From: Armatimonadota bacterium
GTDB taxonomy: Bacteria; Armatimonadota; UBA5829
Direction: 5' to 3'
Assembly: GCA_023398345.1 (NCBI GenBank)
Contig: JAEWSK010000074.1
Coordinates: forward strand, 1-14,103
DNA length: 14,103 nucleotides
The notes beneath the pieces were generated by a model, which saw only the letters and a list, made by a program, of their open reading frames with translations, made no database searches and was not told the DNA's origin. Position 1 is the stretch's first letter. Each line of letters opens with the position of its first letter. Positions 7,595 through 14,103 of the stretch are shown piece after piece. A program made the position numbers and the translations under genes.

Positions 7595-7599
7595 AGGAG
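7595..7599 (+). promoter_or_regulatory. Shine-Dalgarno site for the TTG-initiated acsE-like gene
   Basis: AGGAG sits in the 15-base gap between the barrel gene stop and the TTG at 7607, 7 bases ahead of it. Together with the family-typical N-terminus LLIVGERIN this supports initiation at TTG. Confidence 0.8.
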
Positions 7600-7606
7600 T
7601 AATTAT

Positions 7607-8431
7607 TTGCTGATCGTAGGCGAGAGAATAAACACGTCCCGAATGATTAAGGGAGAGGCGGTAATCGAAAACGCAGTTGTAAATCGCGACGCAGCGTTTA
7701 TTGCCGACTTGGCTCGAAAGCAGTTTGATGCCGGTGCGACTTATATTGACATCAACGCAGGGACGCTCACAAAAGGTGAGCCGGAGGCTCTTGAGTGGCT
7801 GACGCGTGTTGTGCAAGATGCGGTCGAGACGCCGATATGTTTTGACACACCAAATCCCGAAGCTCTCTCGCGCGCACTCGCGGCGTATAATACCGATAGG
7901 GGCCAGCCGCTTATAAACTCCATTACCGCTGAGACGACCCGCTGGGCCGACGTGCTTCCATTTATAATAAAGTATAAGGCAAAGGTTATCGCGCTTGCGA
8001 TGGACGACACCGGCATTGCGCAAGACCCGGCAATCCGGCTCTCTATCGCGCGCAAGCTTGTAAATGATCTTACGGACGCTGGTGTCGCGCTGGATAACAT
8101 ATATGTCGATCCGCTGACTTTTCCTATCGGCACAGGCAGCGACGTAGGCGTCTCGATGCTCGATATTTTAAATAAGATTACTACTGAATTTCCTGGCGTG
8201 CATACGATTGCTGGCATATCGAACATATCGCATGGCATGCCTGCCCGAAAACTGCTCAATCAGGCAATGACTGTCCTCGCGCTGGGCAAAGGCTTGGATG
8301 CGGGCATTGTCGATCCAAATGATGCGTATCTTATGGCTTTAATTTTAGCGGCAGAGGCGTTGCTTGGGCGCGATGACTACTGCATGAACTATATTACAAA
8401 GTCGCGCGAAGGCGCTTTTGAGGGACTTTAG
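7607..8431 (+). CDS. acsE: Methyltetrahydrofolate:corrinoid methyltransferase (AcsE-like)
   Basis: A 274-residue pterin-binding TIM-barrel enzyme expected to move the methyl group of 5-methyl-THF to the cobalt of a corrinoid protein in the cytoplasm. The start is a TTG, read as Met, giving an N-terminus like the family's MLIIGERIN. Family motifs are in order: YIDINAG (47-52), CFDTPN with D80, NSITAE with N104, YVDPLTFPIG with D168, and GISNISHG with N206. D80, N104, D168 and N206 correspond by motif to the folate-binding and proton-relay residues described in the acetogen enzyme. Length is close to that of acetogen AcsE. The next gene, formate-THF ligase, starts 4 bases after its stop, so the two are almost certainly co-expressed. 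The corrinoid partner is not in the window; service to another corrinoid methyl-transfer system remains possible. Confidence 0.85.
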   Translation: MLIVGERINTSRMIKGEAVIENAVVNRDAAFIADLARKQFDAGATYIDINAGTLTKGEPEALEWLTRVVQDAVETPICFDTPNPEALSRALAAYNTDRGQPLINSITAETTRWADVLPFIIKYKAKVIALAMDDTGIAQDPAIRLSIARKLVNDLTDAGVALDNIYVDPLTFPIGTGSDVGVSMLDILNKITTEFPGVHTIAGISNISHGMPARKLLNQAMTVLALGKGLDAGIVDPNDAYLMALILAAEALLGRDDYCMNYITKSREGAFEGL

Positions 8432-8435
8432 ACCT

Positions 8436-10103
8436 ATGCTGACGGATGTCGAGATAGCACAAAATGCCGACCCCAGACACATTCGCGATGTTGCGGCGGA
8501 TATAGGTCTGTGTGAAGATGATCTTCACCTCTACGGCGACGACAAGGCAAAAGTTACGTTAGATGCCATAAAGCGCCGTGAAAATAATCCCAACGGCAAG
8601 CTGATACTTGTTACAGCTATTACGCCAACTCCGGCAGGTGAGGGCAAGACCACCACGACAGTTGGTTTGGGCGACGCTTTGCGCAGGCTCGGCCACAAGA
8701 CATGTATTGCAATCCGCGAGCCTTCGTTGGGGCCATGCTTTGGAGTTAAGGGCGGCGCGGCGGGCGGCGGTTACGCACAAGTAATACCGATGGCGGACAT
8801 CAATTTGCACTTTACCGGCGACTTTCCCGCCATAACAACCGCTCACAACCTGCTCGCGGCGATGCTGGATAACTCGCTTTATCACGGCAATCTCCTAGAC
8901 ATCGACATGCACTCGATCACATGGAATCGAGTTATGGATATGAACGATCGTGCGCTGCGCGATGTAGTCATAGGTCTCGGAGGTAAGGCAAACGGCGTGC
9001 CGAGACAGTCCGGGTTTGATATTACCGCTGCTTCTGAAGTAATGGCTTTGGTGTGTCTGGCAAAAGACCACCAGGACCTTGAAGACAGACTCGCGCGCAT
9101 TGTTGTTGGTTTGAGTAAGTCCGGTTCGCCGATCACCGCCAAGGATTTGCAAGCCAGCGGGGCAATGACGGTTGTGCTGAAAGATGCGATAATGCCGAAT
9201 CTCGTGCAGACGCTCGAAGGGACTCCGGCATTTGTTCATGGCGGTCCGTTTGGCAATATTGCCCACGGCTGCAGCTCGGTCATTGCAACAAGTGCCGCGC
9301 TGAAATTGGCCGACTATGCCGTGACTGAGGCCGGGTTCGGCAGCGATTTAGGTGCGGAGAAGTTCTGTGACATCAAATGCCGTGTGGGCAATCTAAAGCC
9401 AGTGACCGCAGTCGTAGTCGCTACAATCCGCGCGCTTAAGATGCACGGCGGAGTTCCGCTTGCGCAGTTGGCCGATAGCAATCCCAATGCCTTGCGCGAC
9501 GGCATTGCAAATCTTGAAAAGCACTGCGAGAACGTCCGAATAGTCGGACTTGAGCCAATTGTTGCTATAAATAAGTTTCCGACGGACACTGACGAGGAGA
9601 TCGCCGTGCTGTCTGAATGCTGCGAGCGCATGGGCGTTAAGTGGGCTATATCCGATGTGTGGGCGGCGGGAGGTGAAGGCGGCATTGAACTTGCCAAACT
9701 CGTGCTCAAGGCAGCCGAGGAAGAGTCGACCTTTGCGCCGGCGTATCACGACGATATGGCCTTGCGATACAAAGTAGAACTAGTCGCGCGGCGGTTTTAC
9801 GGCGCAGATGAGACTGTCTTTGCACCTTTGGCAGAGAAGCAGATAGCCGAAATTGAGCGTATGGGATTCAAAAATCTGCCAGTCTGCATCGCAAAAACGC
9901 AATATTCGCTTTCAGATGATCCAAAACTCTTCGGCCGACCGCGTAGTTTTCACATTGTTGTGCGCGAAGCAAAGCTCTGCTCGGGCGCGGGATTCGTAGT
10001 AATATATGCAGGCAATATAATGACAATGCCCGGCCTGCCGAAAGCACCGGCCGCTACCAAGATAGGCATGACGGCCGACGGTGAAATATTCGGCCTTTTC
10101 TAG
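8436..10103 (+). CDS. fhs: Formate--tetrahydrofolate ligase
   Basis: Makes 10-formyl-THF from formate, THF and ATP, the entry step of the methyl branch of the Wood-Ljungdahl pathway and a source of one-carbon units for purines. The 555-residue protein (about 560 in acetogens) has the P-loop segment TPTPAGEGKTTTT (63-75), REPSLGPCFGVKGGAAGGGY (94-113), and LHFTGDFPAITTAHNLLAA soon after. Other family stretches follow, including GGPFGNIAHGCSS and TDTDEE, and it ends MTADGEIFGLF. The ATG at 8436 is chosen because MLTDVEIAQ matches the family start; an in-frame TTG at 8418 would overlap the upstream gene. GAGGGA at 8420-8425 can serve as a slightly distant ribosome site inside the end of the acsE-like gene, suggesting translational coupling. 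It is the last gene of the operon; no convincing T-tailed terminator follows. Confidence 0.97.
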   Translation: MLTDVEIAQNADPRHIRDVAADIGLCEDDLHLYGDDKAKVTLDAIKRRENNPNGKLILVTAITPTPAGEGKTTTTVGLGDALRRLGHKTCIAIREPSLGPCFGVKGGAAGGGYAQVIPMADINLHFTGDFPAITTAHNLLAAMLDNSLYHGNLLDIDMHSITWNRVMDMNDRALRDVVIGLGGKANGVPRQSGFDITAASEVMALVCLAKDHQDLEDRLARIVVGLSKSGSPITAKDLQASGAMTVVLKDAIMPNLVQTLEGTPAFVHGGPFGNIAHGCSSVIATSAALKLADYAVTEAGFGSDLGAEKFCDIKCRVGNLKPVTAVVVATIRALKMHGGVPLAQLADSNPNALRDGIANLEKHCENVRIVGLEPIVAINKFPTDTDEEIAVLSECCERMGVKWAISDVWAAGGEGGIELAKLVLKAAEEESTFAPAYHDDMALRYKVELVARRFYGADETVFAPLAEKQIAEIERMGFKNLPVCIAKTQYSLSDDPKLFGRPRSFHIVVREAKLCSGAGFVVIYAGNIMTMPGLPKAPAATKIGMTADGEIFGLF

Positions 10104-10126
10104 TTAACTGCACTTTGAAAACAATG

Positions 10127-10194
10127 GCTCGAATACTGTAAATTTTGGGTGTCTGGCTTTTGCAATTAGCCGGTTGACTCTACAGTAATCGAGC
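10127..10194. repeat. Nested inverted repeat downstream of fhs
   Basis: The outer arms 10127-10140 and 10181-10194 pair over 14 positions with a single mismatch. Inside, 10153-10158 (CTGGCT) pairs with 10168-10173 (AGCCGG) with one G-U pair and a 9-base loop. The element starts 24 bases past the fhs stop. No T-run follows on either strand, so it is not a standard intrinsic terminator. It could protect the 3' end of the operon mRNA, be a dispersed repeat-type palindrome, or be a structured RNA. Confidence 0.6.
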
Positions 10195-10241
10195 AAATTC
10201 CCCGAAGTATAATTTGTTGCCCCATAAAAGTATGATTGGTA

Positions 10242-10270
10242 TTGACAAATCGCTGAGTATATGGCATTAC
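10242..10270 (+). promoter_or_regulatory. Weak candidate promoter for the beta-helix gene
   Basis: TTGACA at 10242-10247 is a perfect -35 hexamer, but the sequence 17 bases on (CATTAC, 10265-10270) matches a -10 poorly. Use of this site would leave a leader of about 195 bases before the ATG at 10471. A competing weak option is TATAAA at 10435-10440 without a good -35. Confidence 0.3.
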
Positions 10271-10470
10271 TGAAAAGAAGCATAAGTAATTCGCGGCAGT
10301 AAATTTTTTACATTGTCATTTTGAACTTGTTTCCATTTCTATTCGGCGTCGCATGGGGTATTGGGTTGTTTTGGGAATCAAGTCGACACAATGCAATTTG
10401 CCAACAGCGAATTATTTAGGTGAAAATCCGCCACTATAAAAACAATAAGTAGTAGAGGAGAGTAGAAGGC

Positions 10471-13400
10471 ATGAAAGAACGTTGTCTGAGACGTGGCATG
10501 TTCTGTGCACTAAGCATAATGCTGTTGCTGTTAGTTACAATGCTATCAGCCAGTGCCACAACATACTATGTCAACTTCAACACCGGTAATGATGCAAATA
10601 CCGGAACATCAGTGTCTCAACCGTGGAAGCACATCGACAATCATGCGAATGTCGAAGGCGACACCACACTACAACCTGGTGATATCGTTGAGGTAGCCGA
10701 GGGCACCTACAATGACTCCACCGATCCGAATGGTCAGGTAAAGCTGCTTTACGCAAGCGGCACACCCGAGAACCCGATTAGATACCAGGCCAACGGCAAT
10801 GTTATTATTGACGGCAGCAGCTTTGCTGGCTACGACCCTTCAAATATGCCTAATATTGGCATAAAGGTAGGCGCCGATCACATCGAGCTTGATGGTTTTG
10901 AGATCGTCTATTGCGCACGCGGCGTATATCTTGACGGTAATGAAACTGCCGGAAGAACCGGGGTGGTGGTAAAGAATTGTAAGATTCATGATCTCTTTGC
11001 AGTCATGTCTTACGATCCGGACATGCTTTACAGCATGGTTTGCGGTATATATGACAGTTGGGGCAGTGCCAACTCATTCCACCACAACATTATCTGCAAT
11101 GTTGCCATAAACGGTTATACTCCCACCAACGAAGACCTCACAAACAACTGGGCGTTTGCTATTGGTGGTCCTGGCCTGAATGGCGATACAATTTATAACA
11201 ATACAATAGTTAACGTCGGTCGAGCTGTGCAAACTTGGGCTAATGCTCGCGATAATGCATCTATTGTAAAGAACAACATAATTATGGGAACATGGGATGT
11301 TGCTCTCAACAATGGGCAGTCTTCAAGTTCCGCCATAACCGAATCCAACAACTTGTTCTATAACTATACTGGTACGCTTTACAATGGTATTGCCTCTACC
11401 GGTAACTTTGACATTACGGCTGATCCTTCATTCGTGAATGTCGATCCTTCGTACGTGGATTACTATAACAGCGATTTCAATCTGAACGCGAATTCGATTG
11501 CTGTAAACGCCGGCGTAGATGTCGGTCTGCTGTATGAAAGCGTAGCCCCCGACCTGGGTGCAAAAGAATCGACATATACTACTGTTCCGGGTTACGCGGT
11601 CGGAACTGTGACTAATGGCGGTTGGGCTTATACCTATCGTCCGGCCATGCCTATTGCTAACGCAGTCGTTTCAAACTCGACTGGAACGTTTACCGCTACT
11701 ACAGACAGCAACGGCCACTACCGACTTCCACTGCCTGAGGGAACAAACACGATCAAAGTGGAATTTGACGGCGCTGCTACTGTAAGCGACAGTGTTGTCA
11801 TCGTCGGCGGCGCAGATGCCACAAAAGATTTTGTTTTGTTGCCTGAGTCGCACAATACGTATTACGTAGCATCTGATGGCAACGATATGAGCGCGACTCC
11901 AACCAATCCGGCGACCCCGCTTGCGACCATTGCTGGTGCAGATGCACTGCAGCTGTCACCCGGTGATGTTGTTATGGTTGCTCCCGGCTCCTACAATAAG
12001 GTGACCATCACTAAAAGCAGTGGCAATGCTATGGCTCCTATTGTCTACAAGTGCGCTGGTCCTGGCAAAGCTGTAATTGACGTGGCCGGAGTCAGCACAG
12101 AAGGTCTAAGTGTTGGGCAGGGCGTCAGCTATGTCGTTCTTGACGGTTTTGAAGTCAAAAACGGCAGATACGGTATCTATCTTATGGGTAATAGCGATAC
12201 CGATACGTCGCATCATATTGTAGTTACCAATTGTAGTCTGCACGACATGACACCCACAACGCCTAACGGTGGTGCTTGGGAAAGCTGGGCCTGTGGAATC
12301 TATTCCGGCAAGTGCTATGGCAACTACACCTACAATAATGTTTTCTATAATATTGGAGACATTGTTAACAAGCCAGCATTTAATGGTGCTAGCAACTGGG
12401 CAGCCGGTATACTTGCAGTAGGCACGATCGGTACTGTTCAAGGCAACAATTACTTCAACAACGTTATGTATAACTGCTGCACCGCCATACAGGCTTGGGA
12501 GTGCGGCAGCGGTGACGTTTTCCGCAACAATATAATTTCAGACGTATGGGGCAACACCATGTGCCACAGCGGGGCAAATGCTGTTACCTCCAATAACCTG
12601 TTCTACAACTACGCAGCAGGTAGAACTGGCTCTTGGGAAACTGATCCGGCCAGTTACTACGGCGACCCGCGTTTTGTGGACGTTGCAAACTATGATTTCA
12701 CTTTGCAGGCGACTTCTCCCGCGATAGACACGGGTTATGATGTCGGTCTGCCTTACAACGGCTCCGATAAAGACATCGGCGCTTACGAGAGCGAATACGT
12801 AGCTAACGTCGGTTATGTAACCGGTAAAGTTACTGCGAACATTGAAAACCATCCGGCCATTTCCGGTGCAACTATTACAGTCGAAGGCAGTTCGCTGTAT
12901 GCTACGACATATTCTGCCGGCACATACTCGCTGGCTTTGCCTGCCGGAACCCATTCGCTCACAGCTGCAGCACCGGGTTGCGTATCTCTTACACGACCTG
13001 GAGTTGTTGTAACTCAAGACGTTACGACAGAAAACATCAACTTCGATCTTGATGTAATTGCAGGCAGCACCTGGTATGTTAACAGCGAGACCGGTAGTGA
13101 CGAGTATGACGGCACCGCTGCCGTATACGATGGCACGCATGGTCCTTGGAAGACGTTAACTCATGCCGACCAGTCGAATTTGGGACCTGGTGATGTTGTT
13201 GAAGTTACCGGCACCTTTACGGGCGGCGACAATTGGGGGCAGGCTTTACTGCTTAACTCTTCAGGCACGGCTCTTGCTCCTATCACTTTCCATGCAAATG
13301 GCAAAGTGATTATTGACGGATCCAACAATGCCACAACATATCCAAATATCGGCATTCACTTTGGCGCGAACTACATTATAATCGATGGGTTCGAGGTCAA

Positions 13401-14103
13401 AAACTGTGCTCGTGGCTTCTACATTGGATCAAATGGCCAGACAGGTCGAACGGGTATTGTAATAAAGAATTGCATTATCCACGACCTTGTTCCTACAACC
13501 GTTGGAACTCCCGAAGATGACACCACGCAAGCAGAAAAAACGTGGGTCGCAGGCATTTATGACAGTTGGCCAACTGGCGCCAATACTTTCAGAAACAACT
13601 TGTTCTACAATATTGGCGATATTGTCAATAAGCCGCAGCCAAACAACGGCACTCTTCTCAACAACAACTGGGCGTTTGCTATTGGTGGATGCGGTATGCG
13701 CTCTCATGCGTATCACAACACGATAGTGAATACTTGGAGAGCCGTTCAGGGTTGGGAATGCAATTCCCGTAGCGTTACATTTAAAAACAACCTTGTTCAA
13801 GACACTTGGGGTGGTGGTATTAACCTCCCTGAATGCAGCTATGCTGGCGATGGCAACACGTTCTACAACGTAGCATCTCCGGCATTTATAGGCAATGCTG
13901 CTGCTGCGAGCACGGACGTCATGGGCAATCCGAGGCTCTCAGCTGAGTACACGCTGCAAGCGGGTTCATCCGCGATTGATTCAGGCGTAGATCTCGGTAC
14001 GGGTGCCATATACAATGGCATTGCTCCGGACAGCGGCTGCTATGAGAGTGAATTCGCTGGCGGTACCAAAGAACTTGCTATTAAGAGCTGGGCTTACCTA
14101 GGT
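10471..14103 (+). CDS. Secreted modular right-handed beta-helix protein, 3' end beyond the window
   Basis: An open frame of at least 1211 codons with no stop before the edge. Residues 1-29 are a signal peptide (Arg/Lys start, MLLLLVTML core, cleavage after ASA). Three units each open with a Tyr-Tyr/Trp-Tyr-Val strand typical of DUF1565-type beta-helix starts: residue 31 (TYYVNFNTGND), 463 (TYYVASDGND) and 867 (TWYVNSETGSD). Each then has a PGD-V-V/EV turn, rungs such as IELDGFEIVYC or IIDGFEVKNC, Asn-rich ladders, and a closing AIDTGYDVGL/DIGAYES-like motif. Between units lie carboxypeptidase-regulatory-like beta-sandwiches, about 374-459 (GYAVGTV to KDFVLLP) and 781-862 (GYVTGKV to NFDLDV). 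Such proteins usually bind or cut polysaccharides or serve as surface adhesins; no catalytic residues are evident, so function is unassigned. AGAGGAG 10 bases upstream supports the ATG. The last residues (KELAIKSWAYLG) may begin another module. Confidence 0.88.
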   Translation, partial: MKERCLRRGMFCALSIMLLLLVTMLSASATTYYVNFNTGNDANTGTSVSQPWKHIDNHANVEGDTTLQPGDIVEVAEGTYNDSTDPNGQVKLLYASGTPENPIRYQANGNVIIDGSSFAGYDPSNMPNIGIKVGADHIELDGFEIVYCARGVYLDGNETAGRTGVVVKNCKIHDLFAVMSYDPDMLYSMVCGIYDSWGSANSFHHNIICNVAINGYTPTNEDLTNNWAFAIGGPGLNGDTIYNNTIVNVGRAVQTWANARDNASIVKNNIIMGTWDVALNNGQSSSSAITESNNLFYNYTGTLYNGIASTGNFDITADPSFVNVDPSYVDYYNSDFNLNANSIAVNAGVDVGLLYESVAPDLGAKESTYTTVPGYAVGTVTNGGWAYTYRPAMPIANAVVSNSTGTFTATTDSNGHYRLPLPEGTNTIKVEFDGAATVSDSVVIVGGADATKDFVLLPESHNTYYVASDGNDMSATPTNPATPLATIAGADALQLSPGDVVMVAPGSYNKVTITKSSGNAMAPIVYKCAGPGKAVIDVAGVSTEGLSVGQGVSYVVLDGFEVKNGRYGIYLMGNSDTDTSHHIVVTNCSLHDMTPTTPNGGAWESWACGIYSGKCYGNYTYNNVFYNIGDIVNKPAFNGASNWAAGILAVGTIGTVQGNNYFNNVMYNCCTAIQAWECGSGDVFRNNIISDVWGNTMCHSGANAVTSNNLFYNYAAGRTGSWETDPASYYGDPRFVDVANYDFTLQATSPAIDTGYDVGLPYNGSDKDIGAYESEYVANVGYVTGKVTANIENHPAISGATITVEGSSLYATTYSAGTYSLALPAGTHSLTAAAPGCVSLTRPGVVVTQDVTTENINFDLDVIAGSTWYVNSETGSDEYDGTAAVYDGTHGPWKTLTHADQSNLGPGDVVEVTGTFTGGDNWGQALLLNSSGTALAPITFHANGKVIIDGSNNATTYPNIGIHFGANYIIIDGFEVKNCARGFYIGSNGQTGRTGIVIKNCIIHDLVPTTVGTPEDDTTQAEKTWVAGIYDSWPTGANTFRNNLFYNIGDIVNKPQPNNGTLLNNNWAFAIGGCGMRSHAYHNTIVNTWRAVQGWECNSRSVTFKNNLVQDTWGGGINLPECSYAGDGNTFYNVASPAFIGNAAAASTDVMGNPRLSAEYTLQAGSSAIDSGVDLGTGAIYNGIAPDSGCYESEFAGGTKELAIKSWAYLG
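10561..11589 (+). repeat. Beta-helix unit 1 of the secreted modular protein
   Basis: Codes for residues 31-373. It runs from TYYVNFNTGNDANTGTS through the PWKHI and LQPGDIVEVAEGTY strands, the TNNWAFAIGG rung and a closing NAGVDVGL segment that ends PDLGAKES. It aligns in order with units 2 and 3. Its rungs carry several insertions relative to unit 2. Confidence 0.75.
11857..12810 (+). repeat. Beta-helix unit 2 of the secreted modular protein
   Basis: Codes for residues 463-780. It opens TYYVASDGNDMSATPTNPATP and has SPGDVVMVAPGSY, LDGFEVKNGRYGIYL, FYNIGDIVNKP and the closing SPAIDTGYDVGL with DIGAYESEY. It shares the FYNIGDIVNKP stretch with unit 3 but has NWAAGILAVG where units 1 and 3 have NNWAFAIGG. 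Confidence 0.75.
13069..14067 (+). repeat. Beta-helix unit 3 of the secreted modular protein
   Basis: Codes for about residues 867-1199. It opens TWYVNSETGSDEYDGT, then GPWKTL, LGPGDVVEVTGTF, IIDGFEVKNCARGFYIG, YNIGDIVNKP, NNWAFAIGG and the closing SSAIDSGVDLG with DSGCYESEF. It combines stretches otherwise seen only in unit 1 or only in unit 2. Confidence 0.75.

Larger units (their letters stand above)
10104..10470 (+). other. Non-coding region between fhs and the beta-helix gene
   Basis: This 367-base A/T-leaning stretch has no supportable gene on either strand. It contains a nested inverted repeat close to the fhs end (10127-10194), an isolated exact TATAAT (10208-10213) without a -35, an exact TTGACA (10242-10247) with only a poor -10, a short ATTACT/AGTAAT hairpin (10266-10290), and a TATAAA (10435-10440) close to the gene start. 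AGAGGAG (10454-10460) and AGAAGG (10464-10469) give the beta-helix gene its ribosome site. Confidence 0.7.

Noticed and set aside
10411..10440. GGTGAAAATCC followed by GCCACT, recalling pieces of a cobalamin riboswitch
   Set aside because: The rest of the conserved B12-box core and its supporting helices is missing, and the downstream gene has no cobalamin link.
12538..13140. 200-codon antisense frame across the beta-helix gene
   Set aside because: Cys/Arg-rich composition, no ribosome site, and it lies opposite a clear in-frame repeat protein.

Overview
The window looks like a chromosomal segment from a diderm (Gram-negative-type) bacterium of intermediate base composition. The evidence is a probable outer-membrane beta-barrel ending in Phe, an STN/secretin-type domain protein, and several secreted proteins with cleavable Sec signals. 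The secreted repertoire (a DUF4091/GH123-like protein and a long parallel beta-helix protein with carboxypeptidase-regulatory-like modules), next to acetogen-type one-carbon genes, recalls uncultured lineages such as Armatimonadota or Planctomycetes-like bacteria. That placement is a guess from gene content and not a determination. Nothing here looks like a phage, IS element, CRISPR array or tRNA/rRNA.

Layout. Positions 1-115 hold no supportable gene. A strong intrinsic terminator (116-157) ends a minus-strand gene (172-915) for a small exported protein with an STN domain and an 88-residue Gly/Tyr/Ser-rich tail. A short divergent promoter region (916-1059) separates it from a plus-strand secreted DUF4091 protein (1060-2754). 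A small VOC-fold protein follows (2831-3199). The replicative DNA polymerase III alpha subunit, dnaE, lies convergently on the minus strand (3270-6731). The 230-base dnaE upstream region carries recognisable sigma70-type promoters in both directions.

Positions 6962-10103 form a tight plus-strand operon behind a near-consensus promoter: a probable outer-membrane barrel protein, a TTG-initiated methyltetrahydrofolate methyltransferase (AcsE-like), and formate-tetrahydrofolate ligase (fhs). The last two activate formate onto tetrahydrofolate and transfer the methyl group of methyl-THF to a corrinoid acceptor, the two ends of the methyl branch of the Wood-Ljungdahl pathway. The intervening reductase and cyclohydrolase steps are not encoded here.

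Positions 10104-10470 are non-coding and contain a nested inverted repeat plus weak promoter-like hexamers. From 10471 a single open frame runs off the right edge (at least 1211 codons). It encodes a secreted protein built from three beta-helix units separated by two small beta-sandwich modules. The most unusual items are this internally triplicated surface protein, the STN domain joined to a GYGS-rich tail, and the barrel gene leading a one-carbon operon.
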